DNA from: Begonia masoniana
Taxonomy: Eukaryota; Streptophyta; Magnoliopsida; Cucurbitales; Begoniaceae
NCBI GenBank assembly: GCA_022432975.1
Contig: CM039515.1
Location: 20,463,554-20,527,553, forward strand
Direction of reading: 5' to 3'
DNA: 64,000 bases
A model generated the notes under the pieces. It worked only from the letters and a program-made list of their open reading frames with translations. It made no database searches and was not told the origin of the DNA. Made by a program: the position numbers and the translations under genes. Shown piece by piece: positions 34,677 through 45,477 of this stretch (the first letter of the stretch is position 1; the number at the start of each line of letters is the position of its first letter).

Positions 34677-34944
34677 CGCCGGTGGGTCATCGTTGTCAGC
34701 GTTGTTCATCATCCAACGCTGGAACCTCTCATCCATATCTCTATAGGACTGAACGAGATAATTTTGTGACTCAGTCACCTCTTTCTAGGACGCAATCACC
34801 TCACTTTGTCCCACGACGAGCTCATCGACTCTCTCTATGAAGAGCTGGATGTCCCGCTGCTGGCTCTGCTATATCTCAAGCACCTGCTGCAGATGCTGGT
34901 GGTGTGTCTGCTGCATCTCATACATCTACTGGTGGTGCGTCTGC
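34677..34944 (-). pseudogene. Gln/His-rich C-terminal coding fragment, unknown gene
   Basis: A minus-strand frame reads MYEMQQTHHQHLQQVLEI, QSQQRDIQLFIERVDELV, VTESQNYLVQSYRDMDE and RFQRWMMNNADNDDPPA before a stop at 34677, with three internal TAG codons that could be former CAG. The helical, Gln-rich tail resembles the C-termini of transposon-encoded plant proteins (for example those of CACTA elements), but I cannot assign it. It is cut at 34944 by the LTR of element G. Confidence 0.4.
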
Positions 34945-36756
34945 TGTAAATCCTCAATTGAAAATCCTAATTTTGGAAACCCTAAATGTTTTTCTAAAAT
35001 TGATTTAAAATCGAGCGCTAAAACATAATTTGAAAATTTAAATATTAACTGAAAACTTTAATTTTACGGAAGATTTATAATAAATTTGTCAAAATCATGA
35101 AACCATCGCATAATTAAAATAATTTACGAAACTTTATTTAATAATAAAATTCAACATAATCATTCAAAGTCTTAAATTGAAATAAAATATTAAATATCGT
35201 TCAAAAATTAAAGCATACTAATTTAAATCTTTTTTCTCGAACTCAACAATATTTTCTTCTTTGGTATGCTCGCTTGCTACTGGAGGGTTCTCAATTGCAA
35301 CTATTTCTTTCTCAGATAAAAATTTACCTACATCACAATAATACATAAGGTGAGAAAAACTCAGTAAGTGAGAATACGTGCAGTTGCAAAATATGTACTT
35401 CTACCAAATCCTGTTAACTGTTAAATACTGGTTGAAAGTCAACATTCTTTTAAGACTTAGTCATCTCATGACTTCGTCTTCTTTTACTTTTAACGTTCAA
35501 ACTCTTGCTATCACGTAATTGACGTCAATTCCATCATTTTCATACACTTGCAAATGTCCTACAAATATTATTTTTTAAACTATTCTATATGAATGCCTAA
35601 ATATGAAAAATGTTGAAAAAATATTATTTTCACTTACTTGGATTCCAAAAGATTAACGTTTTCGGGATATTCCAATATTCCAAAATAATATCTTGCTCAA
35701 ATAAAATCTTAGGTATTAAATTCTCACTTAAATAATTCCAACTTTAGAAGAATTTGGACATAAATTTCTTACCGGTTCAATCTTTGATTTGTCCGGTTTG
35801 ATTTGGATGAAAATTTAGTTCGGGTCCGGTCTGGGTGAACAGTGTCAGTTCAGGTCGGGTCGGTGAACAATACTGGTTTGAGTCGATTCGGATGAACTGT
35901 GTCGGTTCAAGTGAATAGTCGGTTCTGTTTGGTTCACTGTTGGTCCGGTTTGGTTTGGATTGACTTAAGTGAACCAGTTCAGTTTTGTTCAGTTTTCTTA
36001 AAACTGAACCTTCTTCTTCTTCGCGTGGGGGTGAATCAGAGAGAGAGAGAGAGAGAGAGCGACAGAGGGAAAACAGAGCGAGAGGGAAAACTTACTCTGA
36101 TGGTTGTCAACGGAGGCCAAGGGAGCTTCATTGGAGCTTAAAGCTAAGGAGTTCCTTCTCGTCAGAGGTTGCATAGTGGTCGGAGCTCGCTTTGTCTGAA
36201 GGTCGAGGTGAGTTCCTTTTTCTGTCTGAAGAACCCGAGAGGGAGAAAAGAACTGTGAGTGATTTTTTCCTTCACCAGAGCTCTCTATTTATAGGAGAGG
36301 TTTGCAACCCACCTCTCCGAGAAATCCGAGTTTAGCTCGGATTTTCTGGCCAATTGCTTGATTAGAGCCGGATATTCAGTGGGGATAACCTTCAAATCGA
36401 TTATGAACACTTTACCTCGAAAGGTCTAGGTTCTTTCCTGATTTTTTGATTATTTGATTCACAATCAGATTTGTTGAGCTGTAAATCCAACCCTCAATCG
36501 GATTTCCATAGATAACCCCTGGTGGTTTGGTGATTTGGGAAAGATAAATTTTGAACTGATTCTAATTTTAGACAATTTTCCGTCTACATTCATCTGATCC
36601 AAAATCAGATTTTCAGAGGGTGAATATCTGATTTTTAGGGAAGAATTTGAGATTAGGTTTTATTTAGTTTTATTTAGGAAATTTCAAAAAAATCAAATCT
36701 TGAATTGATTGAGTATTTCCAAATTTGAATTACAATCACAAACCCTAATTGTTACA
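34945..36756 (-). repeat. 3' LTR of element G
   Basis: 1812 bp. Minus-strand TATAAATA at 36293-36286, donor CAA/GTAAGTG (35637), a TGAG/CTCA stem (35351-35363), a CTCAC site with A at 35351, and TGTAG/GTAAAT (last G at 35328, 23 nt). Unlike the others it lacks the GGCC hairpin after the donor. A GA microsatellite is at 36040-36058, and CGGTTCNGTT repeats occur at 35790-35960. Confidence 0.75.
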
Positions 36757-38861
36757 ATCTTCCCTCCTGAAAAGAAATTTCGTCCTCGAAATTTAAATTA
36801 TTACATAAATAACTTTGGGTGGATCTTTCTCATTTCTTCTAGTTCCTAAGTTGATTCCTCAATGTTTCGATTCTTCCAAAGCACTCTGACAAGTGAGACC
36901 TTCTTATTCCTTAATCATCTTTCTTCTGCCTCTAAAATTTGAATCGGTCTTTCTTCATATGATAAATCAGGGTTGATTGCGAAGTCTAGAGATCTCGATG
37001 ATAAGACATGCGAGGAGTCTGGAACGTACTTCTTCAACATCGAGACATGAAAGACATTATGCACGTGCTTGAATGAATCCGGTAATTCTAGCTGCTAGGC
37101 AACTTCTCCTACTTTCCATGAGATTTCAAATGAGCCTGTGAATCTTGGGCTCCACTTTTCTTTCTTTCCAAAGTGCATCACACCTCTCATTGGCAAGATT
37201 TTCAGGAAAACTTGATCTTTCACAGCAAACTCCAACTTTCTTCTTCTCCTATCGGCATAACCTTTCTGTCTACTCTAAGCTGTAAGAATTCTTTTCTGGA
37301 TTAATGTAACGATCTCAGCGGTCTGCCTCAAAATATCTGACCCAACAAGTACTCCTTCACCCACTTCGTCCCAATGCACTGGAGATCTGCATTTTCTACC
37401 ATATAAAGCTTCATAAGGTGTCATCCTGATCAACACTTGATAACTATTGTTGTAGGCGAACTCCACCAATGATAGGTTCTTACTCCAATTTCCTTGAAAG
37501 TCTATAGCACATGCCCGTAACATATCATCTGAATCGTCCTTTCTGATTGCCCATCTGTTTCAGGGTGGAAAGCTGTACTGAAATTCAACTGAGTACCCAT
37601 AACTTTCTGTATACTCTTCTAGAATTTGGAGGTAAATCGGGGATCTCAATTAGACACGATAGAAACAGACGTACCATGTAGTCTGATGATCTCTTGAACA
37701 TAAAGCTGAACATATTGATCCATGGTATAGGTAGTCTTCAGAGGAAGAAAATGCGCTGATTTGGTCAATCGATCAACTATCACCCAAATAGAGTCGTGAC
37801 CCTTAATTGTCTTAGGAAGTCCCACTACAAAGTCCATAATAATATGCTCTTACTTCCATTGTGGCACCATGAGTGGTTGCAAGGTACCAGCAGGTCGTTA
37901 GTGCTCCGCTTTGACTTGTTGATAAGTGAGGCACTTCTCCACAAATTTGGCTACATCCACTTTCAACCCACGCCACCAATAATGTTGCTTTAAATCTCGA
38001 TACATTTTTGTTGACCCAGGATGTACCGAGTAAGGGGTTGATAAATAATTTTACAGTCATAGTCCTTTACCAATTCTAACCATTTGCGCTGTCTCATGTT
38101 TAGATCCTGAGTTAGAAAATATGTCAGACTTTTGTGATTCGTAGAAATTTCGCACATTTTCTCCATAAAGATAATGCCTTCAAATTTTTAATGCGTGAAC
38201 TACTGCTACAAGCTCCAAATCATGAGTTGGGTAGTTCTTCTCGTGTTCCTTCAACTGTCTCGAGGCATAAGCTACCACTTTTCCTTCTTGCATGAGAACA
38301 CATCTCAATCCATACTTCGAAGCATCACTATACACAACAAATTTTCCTGATCCAGATGGTATAGTAAGTATAGGCGCTGAGACTAACCTTTTCTTCAGCT
38401 CCTGAAAGCTTTGCTCGCACTCTTTAGTCCATGAATATTTGAAACTTTTCTTGGTTAGCTTCGTTAGCGGGTTGGCTAAGTTTGAAAAATCTACTACGTA
38501 TCTCTGATAATATCCCACAAGACCAAGAAAACTCTTTATTTAAGTTGCATTCTTTGGTTGAGGTCATTTACTAACAGCTTCAATCTTTGTTGGGTCCACT
38601 GCTACGCGCTCCTTTGAAATATGTGGCCAAGAAAAACTATATTCTCCATCCAAAATTCACACTTGGAGAATTTTGCATATAACTTCTCACGTCTCAATGT
38701 TGATAGAATAATCCTCAAGTGTTCTTCATGATCTTTTTAGCTCCTTGAGTAGATAAGAATGTCGTCAATAAAGACTATAACAAAATCATCCAAAAAGATC
38801 TTGAAAGTTTGATTCATCAAATCCATAATGCGGCTGGTGCATTACTTAATCTGAACCGCAT
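36757..38861 (-). pseudogene. pol remnant of element G
   Basis: Minus-strand pieces in several frames, from right to left: the end of RT ([26 protein letters not shown] near 38760-38860); [25 protein letters not shown] leading into RNase H with [41 protein letters not shown] (38518-38180); integrase with WWRGLKV and HLSTSQ-like remains of the zinc-binding arm (about 37812-38060); [33 protein letters not shown], first catalytic Asp present (37837-37646); LVEFAYNNSYQ, MTPYEALYGRKCRSPVHWDEVGE (37523-37275); and a decayed tail. Frameshifts and stops separate the pieces. Confidence 0.85.
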
Positions 38862-40043
38862 TGTAGGAACGTGATTGTCTTAGAGGGGGGTGAATTAGAC
38901 TTTTTAAATTTCTTAATCTAAACGTTTTCTCTCTTTGTATGCAATTACTAAACTTATCACAGCAAGCAAGCAAACAAGCTAAAGTAAGAGTTTGAGAGAA
39001 ATGGATACCGTAGTTTTTAACGTGGTTCAGCCAATCTTGCCTACGTCCACGCTCCAAGGCTCCCCCTTGAAGATTCATTTCTTCTCCTCTCGAGAAAACT
39101 AGATCAAACTTCACGGGCGTCGATTGCCTTTTACACTTTGATTGAACTTTACGGGCGTCAATCGTTGCCTTTACACTTTTCACAAGATGAAGAATATCGA
39201 GCACAAAAACTACACTCCCAAGATAAAACTCAAGTTCTAGGACAGAGAGATGTAAATAGTTGCAGAAGCTTTTTGCTCGCGAGAGTTAAGCGATAATTGT
39301 AAAAATTGGCAAAAGTTTTTGTCTCGAGCTAAGGTTCTTCTATTTATATCCGCGTCTGTAATCTGCTTCGCGTCTGTAATCTGCGTTAAAAAATATGACC
39401 GTTGGAGAACATCTGTACGCATAAAAACTAGTCGTTGAGTTTCTGGAGTCGCTATCGCTCACGGTCTTCAAAAGTCTGGTGTTAAGACTTTGGACGAGTG
39501 CGTCGGACTACTAACTCGGAACGACAGCGTTTTTTTTTTAACTGTGGACGACAACATTTTTCTTTTAACTGTGGATGACTGCGTCTTTCTTTTAACTGTG
39601 GACGACTGCGTCTGTCTTTTAACTGTGGACGACTGCGTCTGTCCTTTGACTGTGGACGACTGCATCTTTCTTTTAACTATGGACGATTGCGTATGTCTTT
39701 TGACTGTGGACGACCGCGTCTTTCTTTTAACTTTGGACGACTGCGTCTGTCTTTTGATTGTGGACGACAGCGCCTATCTTTTGAGCGTGGACGACTACAT
39801 CTTTCTTTTGAGCGTGGACGACTGCGTCTTTCCAGACTGTCTCTCAATGGTACTTTGGACGAGTAAGTCTGGACTAATAACACTTAACCAAAAAATCATC
39901 AGAAAACATAATACCCTTTTTAAAGGGCATTTCCAGATAAATGCAATAACCATAATAAACCAATTTATATTCAGTTTATATATTTCGTATTAATCATAAT
40001 CATCAAAAATATATTTAGACTTTAAACTTCATTTAAGTCAACA
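38862..40043 (-). repeat. 3' LTR of copia H
   Basis: 1182 bp ending TG...CA. It includes the common plant copia text AGGGGGGTGAATTAG near its 3' end (38884-38898) and ACGTGGTTCAGCC (39019). It contains a 27-bp minisatellite (about 39530-39835). Part of it (from about 39563) is repeated in a degraded form at 44923-45477. Confidence 0.75.
39530..39835. repeat. 27-bp minisatellite in the copia H LTR
   Basis: About 11 units of TGTGGACGACTGCGTCTGTC plus TTTTAAC with frequent base changes but little length change. Because 27 is divisible by three, all six frames stay open for long stretches; the resulting ORFs are artefacts. Confidence 0.9.
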
Positions 40044-40126
40044 ATCTCCCCATTTTTTATGATGACAGACATATAAACTATTTCAAACATACTTATCTGT
40101 ATTTCAGTTAAGTTTTATATGCTCCC

Positions 40127-42123
40127 TGTAACGCCCCGAGTTATCTGAACCCGGTTTGCTACTCATAACGCTGAACCGAACCATGACGTCTTGATGCTAA
40201 ATTTAAAATTTCACTCGACAGCCAAAATTTGACTTTTTCTAAAACTAAATATATTTTAAAACTTGCAGCGGAAAATCAATTGAACATCAATGAAGCTAAG
40301 TAACCTGTGAAAACATTTTAAAATGACTGTTGGAAGTGTTAAGAGTATTTGGCCAAAAGACGTAAAGCTTAAAAAAAACGCGGAATGCCCGTGAAGTTGC
40401 CGAAGTCGAATACATCTGCCGACGACAAAGTCAACGGAAGAAGCAGAAATAGGAATAGGAGGTGTCTACCGATGACGTTTACAAACAACGCACCACCATC
40501 TACCGACAAGCCAACACAACTACATCTGCCGATGAAGTCAACATAACTTCATCTGCCGATGGAGTCAACATAACTTCATCTACCGATAGATTTCCATCTG
40601 CCGATAGACAAGCACGTGACATCTACCGACAACGACATTACGACTCCTTCCGATAAGATTAAAATATACACTACATCTGCTGATAGCAAAACTACAGGTT
40701 TTGCGACTTGCACCTGCCGATGACGTCAGCCGGATGTTCTCTCTTTCATCCAACGACTTTACTGAAGGCACCTTCCGATAGGCAGAACGACAAAACTAAA
40801 CATCCAAAAACAAACCAAATCACTGTCCTTCCCAAATTCAGTAAAAACAATGTTTTCAAAATCCAACAGAATACCAATATCAGAAGATTCTCAAAAATGT
40901 TTTCAAAGCTTTGAAACCACTATTGTCATAAAATTTTCAGAAAAACATCTATACTGAACTAGTTACCCTCAACTCAACACCTGCAGCCATGGATTAAACC
41001 GCCTCAACAGATGACCAAACCGATGCCTGAAAATGCTCCTCCAACCAGCCTATTCCTCATGTTGGTCGGTAAACATACCTTCAGTAACTTCTTCACCTAC
41101 ATCACAAAACTCATCTATTAGCCTAATGCTAAGCAAGTAGAGCGATGAATGAAATGGATCAATGAAGCAATAATTTCCCTAAACATGCGGTCTCTACTTT
41201 CTCATCTCAGTTGTATTCAAATTCGTTCTCTGTTGATCCCTCTGTACGATGGGAAAGTGGATCAGTCATTCCCCAAAGCATACATCCTCTGATCTCAATT
41301 AAGGGGCGGATTAATTCCCTTAACAGTTCACTGGTCTGAATCCCCCTTGGATGGGAAGCGGATCACTTCCAAAACCTCAATCCTCTGTTCTCAGTTAAGG
41401 GGCGGATTAATCCCCCTTAACAGTTGTTCTGATCATCCTGCTCACACTTACCATGCGTTCATGTAAATTCATTTTCGTAATCTTTCAAAACATGATGCAT
41501 GACAACTGGAAAATAAACATACAAAACATACATAAATCCTACTGTTTTGTGATGTAGGCCCGAAGGCACAAACAAACTTTACTTACCTGGATCCCTGGAA
41601 ATCGCTCGGCTAAATGCTACTTCAGAAGCTCGCTCACCTAAAATCATAATAGTACATATATCAAACTTTCACTAACTTCACAGAATCAATACAGGAGTTT
41701 GAGGAACAAAATTTGAAACCCCCACAACTCGGGTATTCTCAATAGTCGCTCAGCCCGAACCTACTCTAAATCACAACATTCCTCGAAACTCCTCACATTG
41801 TACTCCCTCAGCTATCTAACTACTAAAATCGCAAGAAAACAAGGAGGGCTTACCTAGGTTGAAGGAGAATCGGGCAGGAGAATCGCCTAGAGATTTCTGC
41901 CGTTCGAGCTGAAGACCGAAAGGGAAAGAAAATGAGTAGTGGTGGCGGCTACTCTAAACTTTTGCCTTAAATACCTTATCCACTTTCAAATTTGCCAATT
42001 ACCCTTATGCCCTTACTTACTCATTCTTCAACCTAACCTACATTATACTAAAATTTCATTCATCGATTATACTTAATAGATTTATCTGTTATTTTAAATT
42101 TTTAATTAAAGTCGGGTGTTACA
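40127..42123 (-). mobile_element. Solo LTR of the Tekay-type chromovirus
   Basis: Identical in extent and nearly in sequence to the LTRs of full element J (45478-47498 and 52174-54177): minus-strand start TGTAACACCCGAC (42123) and end CGGGGCGTTACA (40127). Flanks are ctccc (40122-40126) and ctctc (42124-42128). Flanking sequence on both sides equals that of J, so this is the same insertion event reduced to one LTR. It contains the intron-like module (41097-41586) and a repeat zone rich in ATCTGCCGATG words with TGACGTCA at 40721. Confidence 0.85.
41097..41586 (-). other. Predicted intron-like module in the chromovirus LTR
   Basis: Minus strand: CCAG/GTAAGT (donor at 41586), GCC-TTCG-GGC followed by CTACATC (41557-41567), two repeats of GGGGCGGATTAAT-type text (41220-41430), a TTAGC/GCTAA stem (41118-41132), a CTAAT site with A at 41118, and TGTAG/GTGAAG with last G at 41097, 21 nt away. 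In the right LTR of J the acceptor reads TGTAA (near 53139), losing the AG. Confidence 0.55.
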
Positions 42124-43730
42124 CTCTCCCATACTCTATGCCGTATTGCTTATCAATTATACATTCAGTGAATTGGATACCTTTCTCCCCCTTTGACATT
42201 ATAAAAAAAACAATGTAGGAGGAATTGCATTCAGCACAGCACAGGATATATAACAGAAAAGGATAATGAATATTAAAAAAAAAAAAATAGCAGATGAGAG
42301 GTGTAAGGTCTTAGACGAACTACCTAAGACAGAGAAGGGAGGACGGGAAAGATACAACGGAAGAAAATCAGAAACATTCCGAGAAACGGCCAGAATAGAA
42401 AGCCCTTGCAAAACGGAACAGATTTTCATCGTCATCCTCATCTGCCGTGGCCTCAGCTGAAACAAGAGGAACAGGATAAATAGGAGGAATTGGATCTCTA
42501 TCGTTGGAATCCCCTGCATTCCCGGCATCCCCTACATCCGCCGCATCCTCAGCATCCAAAGCCACCATGGCAACCACTTCAGTCGCTGGCATTGGGACAA
42601 CAGCAGGAGGCTCTGGCGCAGGGACATGCTCAAACATGACAACATCAGCAGAGCCAATAGCAGCAATATCAGCTGGCGCATCGACAATCTCAAGCACGAC
42701 AAGATCAGCTGAGACAACATTAGCAGCTGGAACAAAGAGGGACTCAACCTCACAAGCATCAGCAGCTAGAGCAACAATAATATCTGGAAGAGAAGTAGCT
42801 GGCTGATCAACAAACGGTGCAGGCACTGGCTCGACCTCACATAGAGCAACCTCTTCAGCAGCAACAGTCACAACATCTTAAGCAACATCCAAATGCTCAG
42901 CACGTGAAGGAACAACTGAAAGAGCTGGAGGAGCGTCAGGTGACTCGCCACCGCTTTCCAAAGTCTCATCGCCATGAATGGACACACCATCACTCTTAAT
43001 CTGAAGGTTACGGAGATCACTAAACTGAGTAAGGATTCGGGTAGATTCACGCTGCAATTGAGTGGTTACTAGATTGGAATGGAATCTAACCGACGAGATG
43101 GCATCATCCATGACTTTACTATGCTCGAGTTCAACTTGATCAATGCGATTTTTCACAGCAGCAAAAGCGGAACTTTGATGTGATTCCAGTAGATCAAGAC
43201 GTTTGAGCAATCCTTGATTGGCAGCCGCAAGTTGTTCAAGTTATGAAAGGACAAGAGCTGCAAATTGACCATGGTGGCAGAGATACAAGGTTTGAAAAGA
43301 TTCAAGGCCGGTCCCGAGATTGGCAATGCTTGCCCTTAGCTCATCCTGCAAATCCTCATAAATAGGATCCCTCACTCGAGAAGAGGAAGGACCTTTGGAG
43401 CGAGGAGGAATACGGGCAGATGATGAATGGATTTGAGGTGGAAGGGGAGCCGGAGTTGGACTGGGTGGACGTGGAAGAGGAGAAACAACGTGAACTGTAT
43501 GAGGTTCAGGATCACTCACAGTGTGATAGTCCCCGTCCCGATCGGGGCCGAGGAGCCATCTCTCTGGGACATTTAACAGAGAACGGGACGTATATTTTTT
43601 TTTGAACCAAACAGAATGAACTTTTAAAAACAAACCCTTAAACTTTACAGAGGGAGAAGACGTTCCCTGGATTTGAATACAAAACGGGATGACATGAATG
43701 GATGATGAAAATAAACAGACAGATATAGAC
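42124..43730 (-). pseudogene. Extra 3' ORF of copia H, C-terminal part, copy 1
   Basis: One minus-strand frame runs from about 43730 to 42368 with stops only at 43241-43243 and 42878-42880 (both TAA). It encodes VPERWLLGPDRDGDYHTV, a Pro-rich stretch (PLPRPPSPTPAPLPPQ), VRDPIYEDLQDELRASIANL, a coiled-coil-like segment (LEQLAAANQGLLKRLDLLE, SAFAAVKNRIDQVELEHSK) and a long Ala/Val/Asp-rich tail ending GRFSECF. Extra ORFs after RNase H are typical of SIRE-type elements and have been called env-like. No membrane segment is clear, so I infer no function. The near-identical copy 2 is at 54178-55796. Opposite-strand Ala/Ser-rich frames here are shadows. Confidence 0.65.
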
Positions 43731-44569
43731 TGTAACGACCTCTCTTCCCAGCAAGATATTGTCCGCTCTGGGGATTGGGCCGTAGCACAATATCCTCCCC
43801 TCACGGCTTTGTTTGGCAAGAACTTCCCGGAAGGTCACCCAACCTGGAATTGTTCTCGCCGAAGCACTTTTAACTTCGGAGTTCTTATGGGATCCGTTGC
43901 CAATTGTGCTCCAAAACGCGTCTTGCTATCTTGGGAGGGTCTCTTTACATATGTTTCATTTCCACATACTTCCCCAAGCGATGTGGGATTGTGACAACCC
44001 CCTCTTTACGACCCGGGATTCGCCTATACTCGAGTCCGGGATCCATCCACCCCGCAACCCGAGGTTTGCCCCGCAGTCGTACACATACGTACACATTCCA
44101 TTCGGGTCATCACAATCACCCCCCCTCAGGGGCCCAACGTCCTCGTTGGCCACATTTCCGGTTGGGTACAGGCTCTGATACCATTTGGAACGACCTCTCT
44201 TCCCAGCAAGATATTGTCCGCTCTGGGGATTGGGCCGTAGCACAATATCCTCCCCTCACGGCTTTGTTTGGCAAGAACTTCCCGGAAGGTCACCCAACCT
44301 GGAATTGTTCTCGCCGAAGCACTTTTAACTTCGGAGTGCTTATGGGATCCGTTGCCAATTGTGCTCCAAAACGCGTCTTGCTATCTTGGGAGGGTCTCTT
44401 TACATATGTTTCATTTCCACATACTTCCCCAAGCGATGTGGGATTGTGATAACCCCCTCTTTACGACCCGGGATTCGCCTATACTCGAGTCCGGGATCCA
44501 TCCACCCCGCAACCCGAGGTTTGCCCCGCAGTCGTACACATACGTACACATTCCATTCGGGTCATCACA
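43731..44569 (-). mobile_element. Cassandra 2, complete TRIM (839 bp)
   Basis: LTRs 43731-44114 and 44186-44569 (384 bp each) differ at about three sites. The 5-bp target duplication tagac (43726-43730 and 44570-44574) is perfect. The primer-binding site, on the minus strand, is the complement of GGCTCTGATACCA (44171-44183). The purine tract is the complement of ATCACCCCCCCTC (44115-44127). 5S-like segments lie at about 43817-43895 and 44272-44350. The empty target site survives at 55782-55786 in the other copy of the locus. Confidence 0.95.
43817..43895 (-). other. 5S rRNA-like segment, Cassandra 2 left LTR
   Basis: The minus strand reads GGATCCCATAAGAACTCC, GAAGTTAAAAGTGCTTCGGC, TTGGGTGACCTTCCGGGAAG, matching the 5S rRNA region with the A and C boxes. 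The right LTR carries the same block at about 44272-44350. Confidence 0.85.
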
Positions 44570-44922
44570 TAGACAATTGACACATAGTGAAAAACTTAAT
44601 AAAATGGGAAACATAAACTGGAAGTCATATCAAAAATTCAGACTTCAGAAAGAAATGGTGGGAGAAAAACAGGAAGAAAAAAAAGCAGGAAAAAATGATA
44701 ACAGTGATTCAGAGATAGACGATGGAAGATGAAAGACAGAGAAAGCTTCTAAAACATTATGCAGAGAAAACCTCCTCTAAAATTGAAGTCTGGAAAATTT
44801 GACAGAAGAATAACATGGAGAAGATGAAGACGTGAGGCGGGGAATGTGGGCGGAGGATGTAGGCAGATGACGTCAAACGGAAGATATGCGGATGACGTCA
44901 GGCAGTAGAAGTGAACTATACT
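44570..44922 (-). mobile_element. Partial copy of LTR I (3' end)
   Basis: Almost identical to 55782-56128. It begins with the target duplication and CAATTGACACATAG, then the 3' end of LTR I (minus-strand ...TTTTTCA). It is cut at 44922 after GTGAACTATACT, where the sequence jumps to a degraded copy of 39563 onwards. TGACGTCA occurs at 44868 and 44893. Confidence 0.75.
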
Positions 44923-45477
44923 TTAATGTGGGATGACTGCGTTTTCTTTTAATGTGGACGAATGCGTCTGTCTTTAACTGTGGCGGACTGCGTCTGGTCT
45001 TCTGTTGCCCTTGTGGCAAGACTGCATCTTCTTTTAACTATGGACGATTGAGTAGTCATTTGAATGTGGACGACCGCGTAGTTATTGTAACTTTGGACGA
45101 CTGCGTCTGTATTTTGATTGTGGACGACAGCGCTAAAAATCTTTTGAGCCGTGGGACGACACATCTTCTTGGAGTGGACGACTGCTCGTTCAGAGGTCTC
45201 TCAATGGTACTTGGACCGAGGAAGTCTGCGACCTATTATAACACATTAACCAAAAATCATCAGAAAAATAATACCTTTTAAAGGCATTTCCAGATAAATG
45301 CAACACCCTAAAAAACCAAATTTATATTCAGTTTATATATTTCGTATTAATATCATATCATCAAAACCTATTTAGACTTAAATTTCATTTAAGTCAACAA
45401 TTCCCCATTTTGTATGATGACAGAAATAAACTATTCAAACCTTACTTATTGTGATTTCAGTAAGTGTATATGCTCCT
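44923..45477 (-). repeat. Degraded repeat of the copia H LTR (copy of 39563-40126)
   Basis: Follows 39563-40126 base by base but with dozens of one-base deletions and insertions, mostly in homopolymers (for example GTGGGATGAC for GTGGATGAC, and TTTTAATGTGG for TTTTAACTGTGG). The 27-bp minisatellite is present but broken. The same indel-rich character continues into the LTR to about 46350, with scattered differences to about 46930. Confidence 0.8.

Larger units (their letters stand above)
34945..38861 (-). mobile_element. Element G: gypsy element (minus), decayed, cut by copia H
   Basis: The 3' LTR is 34945-36756 (minus-strand start TGTAACAATTAGGG, left end TG at 34945). A purine tract (reverse complement of ATCTTCCCTCCTGAAAAG) and GAGGACGAAATTTC follow. 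Reading leftward on the minus strand come reverse transcriptase, RNase H, integrase and chromodomain-region remnants. The element is cut in the RT region at 38861 where the LTR of copia H starts; its remaining 5' part lies beyond the window. Confidence 0.85.

Noticed and set aside
36206..36212. GAGGTGAGT as donor of the element G module
   Set aside because: It is on the plus strand while element G runs on the minus strand; the minus-strand GTAAGT at 35637 is used instead.
39490..39993. Plus-strand frame with VDDCVCLLT repeats
   Set aside because: 27-bp minisatellite in an LTR; frames stay open because 27 is divisible by three.
40122..42128. Perfect target duplication for the chromovirus
   Set aside because: Flanks are ctccc and ctctc, so only 4 of 5 bases agree; accepted as a decayed duplication but not as perfect.
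42504..42806. Ala/Ser/Thr-rich plus-strand frame (and its copy at 54557-54859)
   Set aside because: Antisense shadow of the Ala/Val-rich tail of the copia extra ORF.
43813..44732. Several frames beginning MARTSRKVTQPG or MCSKTRLAIL
   Set aside because: Chance frames across the Cassandra 2 LTRs, repeated because the LTRs are repeated.
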